From the NCBI GenBank assembly GCA_949752745.1, contig OX457029.1, positions 15,811,956 to 15,875,955 of the forward strand: a stretch of 64,000 nucleotides of DNA, given 5' to 3'. Numbering within the stretch: position 1 is the first letter of the stretch; each line of letters opens with the position of its first letter. The position numbers and the translations under genes were made by a program. The notes under the pieces were generated by a model. That model was not told the origin of the DNA, ran no database searches, and saw only the letters and a list, made by a program, of their open reading frames with translations. Shown here piece after piece: positions 44,202-54,389 of the stretch. The DNA is from Protula sp. h YS-2021. Its lineage: Eukaryota; Annelida; Polychaeta; Sabellida; Serpulidae.

Positions 44202-44250
44202 TGGGTGACTGAGTGGAAGAACGGTTTGGGAACGCTCCATGGCATTTGTA
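44202..44250. repeat. Minisatellite with unit near 53 bp, right part
   Basis: Continues the array cut at 39298: tgggtgactgagtggaagaa, then cggtttgggaacgctccatggc. Confidence 0.75.
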
Positions 44251-44515
44251 GTAAATTGATGTAAAAGTTTTCTGTATCAAAATGAATTAAAATCAGCATT
44301 AGAAGTACAAGAAAATAATTCTTGAAAAAGTACACTGGAAGTACAACCGTTTTCGAGATGTTTAGCTTAAAAACTATGTAATAGTAAGAATGTGATGACG
44401 TCATAGGTCAAAATTTTTGGCATTAATCAAGATCCCATGATCAGCTGTAAGTGTGCATAGTTTCGATTTGCTAGCTATTTTAGAGGAGACGTCCAGAAAC
44501 CAGCGAAAAACTGCT

Positions 44516-44516
44516 C

Positions 44517-44548
<32 letters not shown>

Positions 44549-44656
44549 GAAAAAAAAAAAGCTGCAAAAAAAAAAAGAAATAATAATAATAATAATAATA
44601 ATAAATAATAATAAATAAATAAATAAATAAATGAAAAGAAAAGAAAAAAGAAAAAC
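44516..44656. repeat. A-rich simple sequence with (AAT)n and (AAAT)n
   Basis: Poly-A, (AAT)n and (AAAT)n runs. On the minus strand they give a meaningless Phe/Tyr-rich frame. Confidence 0.95.
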
Positions 44657-44844
44657 TTTCAGAAATGCCCTCCGGCGATAGCCGGAGGGCTATATAGTAA
44701 TATACGGTCATATTGTAATATAGTAGTCTTATAGTATAGTAATTGACGCGGGCGTGTATGCGTGCGTGCGTGCACGCACTTCCATTTTACCCCAGGAAAC
44801 GTTTCTATGATGAAATAAGGCGATTTTGAGGAAGAAATTATCGA

Positions 44845-45130
44845 GTTTTGTGGACTGAACATGTCCTAGGGTTTTTGCTTCGATCAACCTAAACCTTATG
44901 GGACCTAGTTGTGCGCCTCCCCCTTGGACCAGCGTCGGTCGGTCCGTTAAAGAGGTCCGACTATAGTCCCAAAACGAATAGGTAGCTTAGTTTATGGGTT
45001 TGTAGACTGAACTTATCCTAGGCTTTTGCTTTGATCAAGCTGCAATCTATGTGGATCGAAACCTGATGGAACCTAGCTAACGTCGGTCCATCCATAGGTC
45101 CGTGAGAGAGGTCCGAACATGGGGCCATAG
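44845..45130 (+). repeat. Direct duplication of about 150 bp
   Basis: tgtggactgaacatgtcctag at 44849 and tgtagactgaacttatcctag at 45000 begin two related copies. Both continue to ggtccg-rich ends (accagcgtcggtcggtccg and aacgtcggtccatccatagg). Confidence 0.6.
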
Positions 45131-46610
45131 GCGGGCCATACGTGCTCCAACTGGCACATTTCTAGTTTAACATTCAATTTCGCCGTTAAAGGCAATTAAT
45201 GAATAAACATGACGCTTATGCTATCTTTTTAGTCATGAAATGATTTTTGAAGTCGATGTTTGTGGCAAAACTGCCCCTCCAAAAACGAAAGTTGCACTGA
45301 AACCCTTAAAAACAAACCCCTTTATTTTTGTGAGTGGAACGCCTAAAAAACCTGTTAAAAGTGTTCAAAGCCGCTGGATTCTGTAGATCAATTTTTGTTC
45401 CCAGCTCATTGAGATCAGTTGTCGTTTGATCAATTATTATTATACGAAAATGAAACAATTTTATGCTTTAAGGTAGAACTGCTCCAATAGCTATGGCTTT
45501 GTTAAGTCTAGCGTGGTAAGGCCAGGGGTAAAATGGGAGAAGTTTACAGATTTTCAAACAGGAGTTCATGATTTAGTCAGATTTTAAAATGGCACGTTTT
45601 CCTGGCGATCCTGCTCACACTGGTGGCCTGTTACGTGAATGCCTGATTGCAGTGGATCTCATTTACAAGTGCGACAATTATAGCCTCACTCAAACCAGCT
45701 CATGTTGTACAAACCAGGAAAATCTCGTGTTGCCTGCTGGTGGGATTGTGAAAAAAGTATAGTGTAGGATGTGTGCGCATTGGTACTGCAGGAGAGATTT
45801 TCGAAGATTATGGGTTCTTAGCTGTCCCAGCCTCTAGTCTGTTCTGTAGGCAAGTGATCCGAATGCAAAGTAGAAGTTAAAAAGTGATACAGTCTGTAAC
45901 CAGATACTGTAACCAAATGAAATGTGCAGTTACAACAAGCCTCGATAATTAGAGGAAGCTGAGACCGGAGTCTTTGGGTCAACTGACGATTGACACATGC
46001 GTGGTTTCAAAGAGTGATCTAAAAGTGTTTAGACCAACCAGACTTGAGTCAGACTTGAGCAGCCAGACTAACTGCAGACTTCACCAGTAAACACTTAATT
46101 CGGGATTGACCAGCCAGACTTGATGCAGACTTAGCCTGTAAATGCACCATGTGTGTCAACCTTTAATGTGCGGCACATGTCAGAGATTTGCTTCACGAAT
46201 TTTAGCCTACTCGTTAACCAACCAGCACCCGCCTTCCCCCCAATCTTTTACAGGGTAGGACTAAAGCACTGCTCTCGCCCCTCCCCCTCCTCCCCGCCGG
46301 CCAAACCATCCAAGTTTCTATGGATTATATTTCCATTTGAAATTGTGACTTCTCTCATGGTAGTCATATCAAAATAATCGCTTAAGGACTCGGATAATTT
46401 TTGTGAAATTACTGTTAAAGATTACGTAATATTGGCTCGATTCCTCTTTCTTAAGCCCCGGTCAAACCTCACCGTGCGTCTGTTTGCACGCGCTTCTTGT
46501 AATAGCTCCATGTGTCGCCTATGATCACAGAAAAAGTGGCCAACCGCAGAGATTATTGGTCATGTCCGACAGCCTCTTGCTGTCCGTTGCATGCTGCTGT
46601 TGCCTGATAA
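45131..46610. other. Intron 1 segment, nothing recognised
   Basis: No coding motif. At 46030-46130 a short imperfect duplication of ccagactt...gcagactt is present. Confidence 0.5.
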
Positions 46611-46611
46611 C

Positions 46612-47400
46612 GCCTCCCTGCGACGCAGGGATTTTCTGTGAAATAGGCCGAGGTGCTGGGGCCAGTTGTGACTCACACAGGGATTTTCTGCGAAATAGGC
46701 TGAGGTGCTGGGCCAGTTGTGACCGAAGCAGGGATTTTCTGCGAAATAGGCTGAGGTGCTTGCAAATAGGCTGAGGTGCTGGGCCGGTTGTGACCGACGC
46801 AGGGATTTTCTGCGAAATAGGCTGAGGTGCTGGGGCCAGTTGTGACCGACACAGGGATTTTCTGCGAAATAGGCTGAGGTGCTGGGCCAGTTGTGACCGA
46901 CGCAGGGATTTTCTGCGAAATAGGCTGAGGTGCTGGGGCCAGTTGTGACCGACGCAGGGATTTTCGGCCAAATAGGCTGAGGTACTGGGGCCAGTTGTGA
47001 CCGACGCAGGGATTTTCTGCGAAATAGGCTGAGGTACTGGGGCCAGTTGTGACCGACGCAGGGATTTTCGGCCAAATAGGCTGAGGTGCTGGGGCCAGTT
47101 GTGACCGACGCAGGGATTTTCGGCCAAATAGGCTGAGGTGCTGGGGCCAGTTGTGACCGACGCAGGGATTTTCGGCCAAATAGGCTGAGGTGCTGGGGCC
47201 AGTTGTGAACGACGCAGGGATTTTCGGCCAAATAGGCTGAGGTGCTGGGGCCAGTTGTGACCGACGCAGGGATTTTCGGCCAAATAGGCTGAGGTGCTGG
47301 GGCCAGTTGTGAACGACGCAGGGATTTTCGGCCAAATAGGCTGAGGTGCTGGGGGCAGTTGTGACCGACGCAGGGATTTTCGGCCAAATAGGCTGAGATG
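46612..47400. repeat. Minisatellite, 52-bp unit, about 15 copies
   Basis: Unit gacgcagggattttcggcca, then aataggctgaggtgctgggg, then ccagttgtgacc. Copies to the left are more diverged and lose one base or more. Because the unit has no stop codon and its length is not a multiple of three, the minus strand is open in three frames through the array. The frames of up to 354 codons are by-products. Confidence 0.95.
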
Positions 47401-48735
47401 CACGGCCAGTTGACAGTCCGTTTCTAGCCCTTGATCTTCATTGGCGAAACAATTGCGGTTGTGTCGGACGAACGCAAAACTTTCTGGACGTTCTTCAGTT
47501 ATTTGAGAGCTGACGTGTTTAACACTGTGGTGTGTTGCAATACACATTGAAGGAGCTTTAAAGGGTTTCAAGTCGCCACGTGAGCACATCTTTATAAAAT
47601 GGGCGACAAATATGTCACAAAACCAGAAGTACTTGCTGCTAGATGAAGAGGAATGGGAAGGAGGGTGGTGGAGTAGGGTTGGGGGCTAATGGTGTGTCTG
47701 ATGTCGTTAGTGTAATTTGATTTCAAATATACCATCCATTTGCCAGTGGAAAAAGAAAGAGAGCAAAATGCCTGGCTAACGACATATTTCCAAATATGTG
47801 TTACTGATTGCCGTGGAACATTGACAGTAATATTCTTTGTAAAATACAGACGTATGAATAGCTCCACTTTTCAGAAGAGCCATGAAATGGGGACCTTGGT
47901 TTGTCGTGCCCCTTTGTTAACCAGGTTATCTCGGGGAAAATCTCGCGTCTTAACTGTTACTGTCTGCTGATTGCTGTAACGATTTTATGAACACGGCAGG
48001 TAAAATTGTTCCCATTTTGACATCGATAAATATTATAATATACCTGAGAAACAAACGGTTTTGGTTAAAAGTATTGTCAGTATTAATCTCTTCAAAATTT
48101 ACAATAATTTTTAGTTGATAAGCTGCTGTTTATGGAATATTTTAGGTATGTAATAAGATGCCGCGGCGGGATTGAGCAAAATGCTTCGTATTGTCCGATA
48201 TTGCATCGCTTTGTCACGTGACCCTTTTCCCTCCTCATTTCTAACCCCACCTGTTATTTCAATTTCGTTATGTGTTCCTTCCAACGTTCCCTGAGCGTGA
48301 GTGACGCAGGCTATTTTTATTTTCAGTCTAGTGTGTAAATTTATTTTTGTGTTGTTATATATATATATATAATATATGTATAAAAATAAACAATACCTTC
48401 CTTAGTTTTAGAACGGCTACTTGTGTATCATATTTGAATTGCAATTGAAATCCACTGCCTTTGTCCCCATTCATGCATGCACTTACATGGAACTTCAAAG
48501 CTGTCAACCAGGGGAGGAAGTGTCATATAAACACCGTAGTGAACACCGTGATACATTGTATACTCTGGACGTTTCAAGACTAGTGTTTCCCTTCTTCTCA
48601 ATAATACACTTTTCTGATGAGAATACCTCCTGCGCAAAGGTTACGGATAAGTCGAATTTTTATGTGGAAGCCAACGGGAAAATTATTAGGACGGCTTTTC
48701 ATTTTGTAGCAACCACACCGAGTTACTCTGAATGA
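47401..48735. other. Intron 1 segment between two minisatellites
   Basis: Contains a short AT microsatellite (48355-48380). No coding motif recognised. Confidence 0.5.
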
Positions 48736-48739
48736 TCGC

Positions 48740-50005
48740 GTAGTCACCCTTACCCCACACCTCATACATTGGTCGTACGCGATCACCCTTACCTCACACC
48801 TCATACATGGGTCGTACACGATCACCCTTACCTCACACCTCATACTTGGGTCGTACGCGGTCACCCTTACCTCACACCTCATACATTGGTCGTACGCGTT
48901 CACCCTTACCTCACACCTCATACATGGGTCGTACACGATCACCCTTACCTCACACCTCATACATAGGTCGTACGCGGTCACCCTTACCTCACACCCCATA
49001 CATGGGTCGTACGCGTTCACCCTTACCTCACACCTCATACATGGGTCGTACGCGATCACCCTTACCTCACACCTCATACATGGGTCGTACACGATCACCC
49101 TTACCTCACACCTCATACATGGGTCGTACGCGGTCACCCTTACCTCACACCTCATACATGGGTCGTACGCGGTCACCCTTACTTCACACCTCATACATGG
49201 GTCGTACACGATCACCCTTACCTCACACCTCATACATGGGTCGTACACGATCACCCTTACCTCACACCTCATACATGGGTCGTACGCGGTCACCCTTACC
49301 TCACACCTCATACATGGGTCGTACGCGGTCACCCTTACTTCACACCTCATACATGGGTCGTACACGATCACCCTTACCTCACACCTCATACATGGGTCGT
49401 ACGCGATCACCCTTACTTTACACCTCATACATGGGTCGTACGCGGTCACCCTTACCTCACACCTCATACATGGGTCGTACACGATCACCCTTACCTCACA
49501 CCTCATACATGGGTCGTACGCGGTCACCCTTACCTCACACCTCATACATGGGTCGTACGCGATCACCCTTACCTCACACCTCATACATTGGTCGTACGCG
49601 ATCACCCTTACCTCACACCTCATACATGGGTCGTACGCGTTCACCCTTACCTCACACCTCATATATGGGTCGTACGCGGGCACCCTTACCTCACACCCCA
49701 TACATGGGTCGTACGCGATCACCCTTACCTCACACCTCATACATGGCTCGTACGCGGTCACCCTTACCTCACACCTCACACATGGGTCGTACGCGGTCAC
49801 CCTTACCTCACACCTCATACATGGGTGTTACGCGATCACCCTTACCTCACACCTCATACATGGGTCGTACGCGGTCACCCTTACCTCACACCTCATACAT
49901 GGGTCGTACGCGGTCACCCTTACGTCACACCTCATACATGGGTCTTACGCGGTCACCCTTACCTCACACCTCATTGATGGGTCGTACGCGGTCACCCTTA
50001 CCTCA
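48740..50005. repeat. Minisatellite, 39-bp unit, about 32 copies
   Basis: Unit cacccttacctcacacctca, then tacatgggtc, then gtacgcggt; main variants are gtacacgat and gtacgcgat. The unit is exactly 13 codons long and has no stop on either strand, so both strands stay open for about 400 codons (plus strand MGRTRSPLPHTSY repeated). The variants are scattered along the array in a mosaic, as after repeated unequal exchange. Confidence 0.97.
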
Positions 50006-50705
50006 AGCGGTACGTTAGAGTTGTGAGTGATAACCTGTACTTGTGATATGAGCAAGCGGAACGTTAGAGTTGTGAGTGATAACCATTACTTGTGATATGA
50101 GCAAGTGGTACGTTAGAGTTATGAGTGATAACCTCTACCTGTGATATGAGCGAGCGGTACGTTAGAGTTGTGAGTGATAACCTGTACTTGTGATATGAGC
50201 AAGTGGTACGTTAGAGTTGTGAGTGATAACCTCTACTTGTGATATGAGCAAGCGGTACGTTAGAGTTGTGAGTGATAACCTCTACCTGTGATATGAGCAA
50301 GTTGTACGTTAGAGTTGTGAGTGATAACCTCTACTTGTGATATGAGCAAGTGGTACGTTAGAGTTGTGAGTGATAACCTGTACTTGTGATATGAGCAAGC
50401 GGTACGTTAGAGTTGTGAGTGATAACCACTACTTGTGATATGAGCAAGTGGTACGTTAGAGTTGTGAGTGATAACCTCTACTTGTGATATGAGCAAGTGG
50501 TACGTTAGAGTTGTGAGTGATAACCTGTACTTGTGATATGAGCAAGCGGTACGTTAGAGTTGTGAGTGATAACCACTACTTGTGATATGAGCAAGTGGTA
50601 CGTTAGAGTTGTGAGTGATAACCTCTACTTGTGATATGCGCAAGCGGTACGTTAGAGTTGTGAGTGATAACCACTGCTTGTGATATGAGCAAGCGGTACG
50701 TTAGA
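50006..50705. repeat. Minisatellite, 49-bp unit, about 14 copies
   Basis: Unit gcaagcggtacgttagagtt, then gtgagtgataacctgtactt, then gtgatatga. It directly abuts the 39-bp array and ends 125 bp before MGAT2 exon 2. Confidence 0.97.
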
Positions 50706-50830
50706 TGTTTAATAGTTTCCCTTGTGTCGGGCTTGCAGAGTGAGGAGAAAGACATTTATGTAACAGTGTGCCTTTTTCCGACTCAGTTGCTATTTTTTAC
50801 ATTGGCAACAACACTGACGTTTGATTGCAG

Positions 50831-50928
50831 GTTTTGCAGGTCTATTACCCGATCCCTATACAGCTTTATCCGAAAGAGTTTCCGGGTGAAGACCCCGGCG
50901 ACTGTCCAAGAGATTCGAACCGCGAACA
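50831..50928 (+). CDS. MGAT2: MGAT2 exon 2
   Basis: 98-nt exon between acceptor ttgattgcag and donor gtaagt. It starts in phase 0 with VLQVYYPIPIQLYPKEFPG and goes on with EDPGDCPRDSNRE, ending two bases into a codon that exon 3 completes. It corresponds in length, phase and sequence to exon 2 of the minus-strand gene (1648-1745). Confidence 0.92.
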
Positions 50929-52285
50929 GTAAGTGCTTGCTTCAGTTTTACACACGGGACAAACATAGCATTTATAACATTTTAAATGAAAAATATGTTA
51001 AGCAAAGAAGTGTTCATCTATTTGTTTTGTGGTGGGTGAAATTAGGCATTATTGTAGAAGTAAGTCTGTTCCCGGAATAGGCTCGTGAGGCTCACTCTAA
51101 GTGAAAGTTATGCAGATTCATAGAAGTGTAAATGCCCTTACTCTGCGTTAGTCTGTTCCACCGTAGAATAATTTGACTGTAGTTCCTGTTTCGCGAATAA
51201 CAAATGTGTGGGTTCTTATTTGCTTAATACACTGTTATTTCAAATAAAGTAATGTTCTTCCAGGGTTCCCAGGGTTGGCGGGACTTTTGTCCACTTTTTG
51301 GGCATTTTTTTTACGAAATGACACACTTCTGCGGAACCCACCGAGTTTTCTAGACCCAACTGAGCCACACTTTCCTTTTTTGACTCACTTTCCTGTGAAC
51401 CCAGCGCGAACCCTATTCTTCGCTTGCCTCTGCCCACTTGGTGGACCCACGAAAACAAAAAATTGCCATTCCATTTTTAAGTCCGGTGAAATGGGAGCAA
51501 TTCATGAACATCGATCCACGAAGAAATATAACTTTTCTTTACAAGAGCCGAGCTTTCTGCCAAACCCCCACCCCTTCCCATTCTTGTGGAGTGGTTTTGC
51601 CTACCCCTCTCATGTGATGGTGCCTAGTGATACGGCTGGTGAAGCGGACGGTTTCCTAGTACAACATTTTCATGGCTGTAATCGCTTCAGCGAAACATTT
51701 TGACAGCTGCTTTTATCGATTAAATAAATAATTTCTGAAGATATTCTTTTGTGATCACAAATAAAATGTTTAATGAAGGTCAAAATGGAATGACTAGAGC
51801 TGCTGGCATGCATATGAAAAGGTTGAAAATCTATAGATCGATATCTACAACCAAATAACCGGAATGACTCTCCAACAATTGTAATTGTCATCGCACCATG
51901 TGTACAGAACTTTATTCAGCAAGAGTTGAAGAGCTACAAGGAATTGGAGGGGGCGGGGGGAGGGAGGGAGGGGGCGGGGGAGGGCAACAAGAAATTGAAC
52001 TGTAATTGTACATAGAAAGTGGCAAAACTAAAAAATGTGTTCGCTGAGTGTGAAAACCTTTTCGCTTGTTACCCCCCCCCCCCCCCCCGCCCAACTCTAG
52101 GTTTTGGTGCTTTCCGTGTGTCCGTCCGACCGCCCTTCCATCGCCGACTGGACTATTGCTTCCACTCGGATAAGCCGTTTTCTGTAGATATGTATATAGG
52201 GCCTTTCATAGCGGATAGGCGCACGTGATTTTTTGTTTTGACCTTGACTTAATTTCAAGATCATAGTGGCCGCCATCTTTGTTTT

Positions 52286-52355
52286 TATCCCCCGTGAAAC
52301 GGAGGGATATAGTTTTGAACTTTTCGGTCTGTCCGTCTGTCTGTCCGTCTGTCAC
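52286..52355 (+). repeat. Head of a dispersed repeat: hairpin, TATAG, GTCCGTC
   Basis: TATCCCCCGT pairs with ACGGAGGGATA (52286-52309), followed by tag and then ctgtccgtctgtctgtccgtctgtc in pieces. Confidence 0.7.
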
Positions 52356-53007
52356 GCTTCAGTCTCACGCGCCTACAGGCCACATTAATACATGGATTCG
52401 TTTCAAATTTTGTACACGGCTTCTCTGGACCTTTCCGCAGTGCAGTGACCAAGAATTTTCCGGATGGGACTTGACAAAATGGCGGATTTTTCAAAATCGG
52501 CGCTGTACTTAGCGTACCTACGACAGTCTCGCGCGCCTGCTGGTTAATTGATTGATTCGTCTAAAGGTTAGACACTACGTCTACCTATCCTTCCAATTTT
52601 AAATTGTTCGTAGTCAACACGCAACAGCCTTACACAAACCATATCCCCGACGGGGGATAGACGTACTCCTCGAGACGTAGTCAAGTTAATTCCGGTCCAG
52701 GGCCTCTACGATGGCTTGTTACAAATTTATTTGTAAACTGTGTAATGCCACGCGATTTGCTGTTATCTTGTATTTGTCAGACATAATAATCTTCTGCAGT
52801 TGACAGATTGATTTGTTATTTTATCAATAAATTATTACTTTGTACTTTTCAATTTGAATGTCGCTTGGCTGATACCACTGAGGAGTCGTATCGCTTCGAG
52901 TAGCCAGTGATCAATAATTGGCAGTCTGCTTATTCTGAGGCCACTCTCTGGAATGTTCCATTCGTGATTAGAAGGCATTTGAAAGAGTATGCAATGCAGG
53001 CAGTTTG

Positions 53008-53127
53008 GTGGTGGGTGTCGGTTGACAGGGGGTGGTAGGTGTCGGTTGGGGTTGTAGGTGTCGGTTGACAGGGGGTGGTAGGTGTCGGTTGACAGGGGGT
53101 GGTAGGTGTCGGTTGACAGGGGGAGTC
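53008..53127. repeat. Minisatellite, 24-bp unit, about five copies
   Basis: Unit ggtggtaggtgtcggttgac followed by aggg. Confidence 0.92.
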
Positions 53128-53444
53128 AGTGGTGCTATCTGCAGGGATTTTATCTTTTCTTTGGTTGCAAGCTGTAACGGCCGTCAACTTTTGTGTGACA
53201 TGAAATCAACGCATGAAAGCACTGGTGGGTATAGGTATTATACTCATAGATACTGATGTAAGATAAACATGTGCCAAAAAAAAAAACAAAAAAAACATTG
53301 GTTTCCCAACTCAATAACATGGTGTATCAAACAGTGATTTCCAACACAGTAACATGCTGTATCAACCAAACCCGGTCCATTTTTTGTATTTGAATGAATT
53401 TGAATGTTTTGGGGATAAAAAACTGGAGTTTTCTGTTGTTTCAG

Positions 53445-53544
53445 GGCGGCAAAATTAGGTTGTATCAATTCTCAGTGGCCAGATAAATATGGGCATTACA
53501 GGGAAGCGAAATACACGCAAACGAAACATCACTGGTTTTGGAAG
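53445..53544 (+). CDS. MGAT2: MGAT2 exon 3, with a GC splice donor
   Basis: 100-nt exon after the acceptor ttctgttgtttcag. The first base completes the codon split in exon 2. The translation AAKLGCINSQWPDKYGHYRE then AKYTQTKHHWFWK is the highly conserved block ahead of the metal-binding site. The exon must end after AAG at 53544 for the protein to continue into exon 4, and the intron there begins gcaaga, so this is a GC-AG intron. The minus-strand paralogue has a normal GT donor at the same place. Confidence 0.92.
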
Positions 53545-53616
53545 GCAAGATTTCTTTCTTTTTTCAGACTTTCTTTTTTTCTTTCAGTTTTTCTAATTTT
53601 TTCTTTTTTTTTCTTT

Positions 53617-53684
53617 TATTCCCCACAGGGAATATATGCGATAGACCGCGTGTCTGTCGGTCGGTCGGTCTGTCATCAAGAGCT
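53617..53684 (+). repeat. Head of a dispersed repeat: hairpin, TATG.GATAG, GTCGGTCGGTC
   Basis: TATTCCCC(ac)AGGGAATA hairpin, then a run of gtcggtcggtcggtctgtc. The body (cttgttaacacgataactta, then cttggtatgtag, then ggtattgtaaatgggaca) is of the same family as the repeats at 63440-64000. Confidence 0.7.
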
Positions 53685-53908
53685 TGTTAACACGATAACT
53701 TAAAAACTCCTGCAAGGATTTTAATGAAACTTGGTATGTAGCTTCTATGGGAACAAACACAGATTGGTATTGTAAATGGGACAGGTTCGTCCAAGGAAAA
53801 TGGACCAGCTGGACTTAGAAAATTTCAGCTCTTGATTGCCTGTTGATTGCCGTGTTTAACTGATGGGGATCTGTGGGGAATATGTGGGCTTGCACACTGC
53901 TCTAGTTC

Positions 53909-53913
53909 TTTTT

Positions 53914-53969
<56 letters not shown>

Positions 53970-53977
53970 TCAGCCCT

Positions 53978-54008
<31 letters not shown>
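53909..54008. repeat. (CTTT)n microsatellite
   Basis: About 100 bp of CTTT repeats with one interruption (cagccc). Confidence 0.97.
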
Positions 54009-54154
54009 ATCCTCGCTATATCACGTATCGAACGATCATGAGATTGCGAGTTTGGAATAAGTAGATATTTTCATCCAGTCAGTGAGTTGTGTTTACGCGC
54101 TGTAGCGTTCCATGACTAACCAGTAACAAAGTGTACATTTTGTTCCTTCTGCAG

Positions 54155-54285
54155 GCAAATCACGTGTTTGACCGGCTAAAAGTGATGAAGAATTTCAACG
54201 GTCCTGTTCTATTCGTGGAAGAGGATCACATGATGACGGAAGATTTTATACATGTCCTGCAGAAAATGTACAGATATAGAAACAC
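54155..54285 (+). CDS. MGAT2: MGAT2 exon 4, with the EED metal-binding motif
   Basis: 131-nt exon between acceptor ccttctgcag and donor gtgagt. The translation ANHVFDRLKVMKNFNGPVLF is followed by VEEDHMMTEDFIHVLQKMYR. EED-H is the GT16 counterpart of the DXD motif that binds the metal and UDP-GlcNAc, so the catalytic core is preserved. It joins exon 3 in phase 0 and leaves a split codon for exon 5. Confidence 0.93.
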
Positions 54286-54389
54286 GTGAGTCTGCTGCAC
54301 TGCTGTGTAAACGTCTTCTGTTAAGTTCACTTTATTTTTTGAACTGGCCTCGCTTTGAGCTGTTATATTATTTTGATACATTGTACAAT

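Larger units (their letters stand above)
36383..50830 (+). other. Intron 1 of MGAT2, about 14.4 kb
   Basis: Holds a minisatellite split by a LINE fragment and a hAT-type transposon, several tandem arrays and dispersed repeats (listed separately). No exon was recognised inside it; exon 1 and exon 2 join in phase 0. Confidence 0.75.
50929..53444 (+). other. Intron 2 of MGAT2
   Basis: Contains poly-C/poly-G tracts (51946-51980, 52072-52089), a hairpin-headed dispersed repeat at 52286 with a possible end at 52640-52670 (atatccccgacgggggatag), and the 24-bp minisatellite at 53008-53127. No exon recognised. Confidence 0.7.

Noticed and set aside
46525..47589. Three overlapping minus-strand open frames of 220-354 codons
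   Set aside because: They are translations of the 52-bp minisatellite in its three frames; the repeat has no stop codon, so openness means nothing.
48598..50018. Opposite open frames of about 400 codons
   Set aside because: By-product of the stop-free 39-bp minisatellite inside an MGAT2 intron; no start context or independent coding sign.
48740..50705. Direct repeats that could suggest a CRISPR array
   Set aside because: Units follow each other without unique spacers, in a eukaryotic intron.
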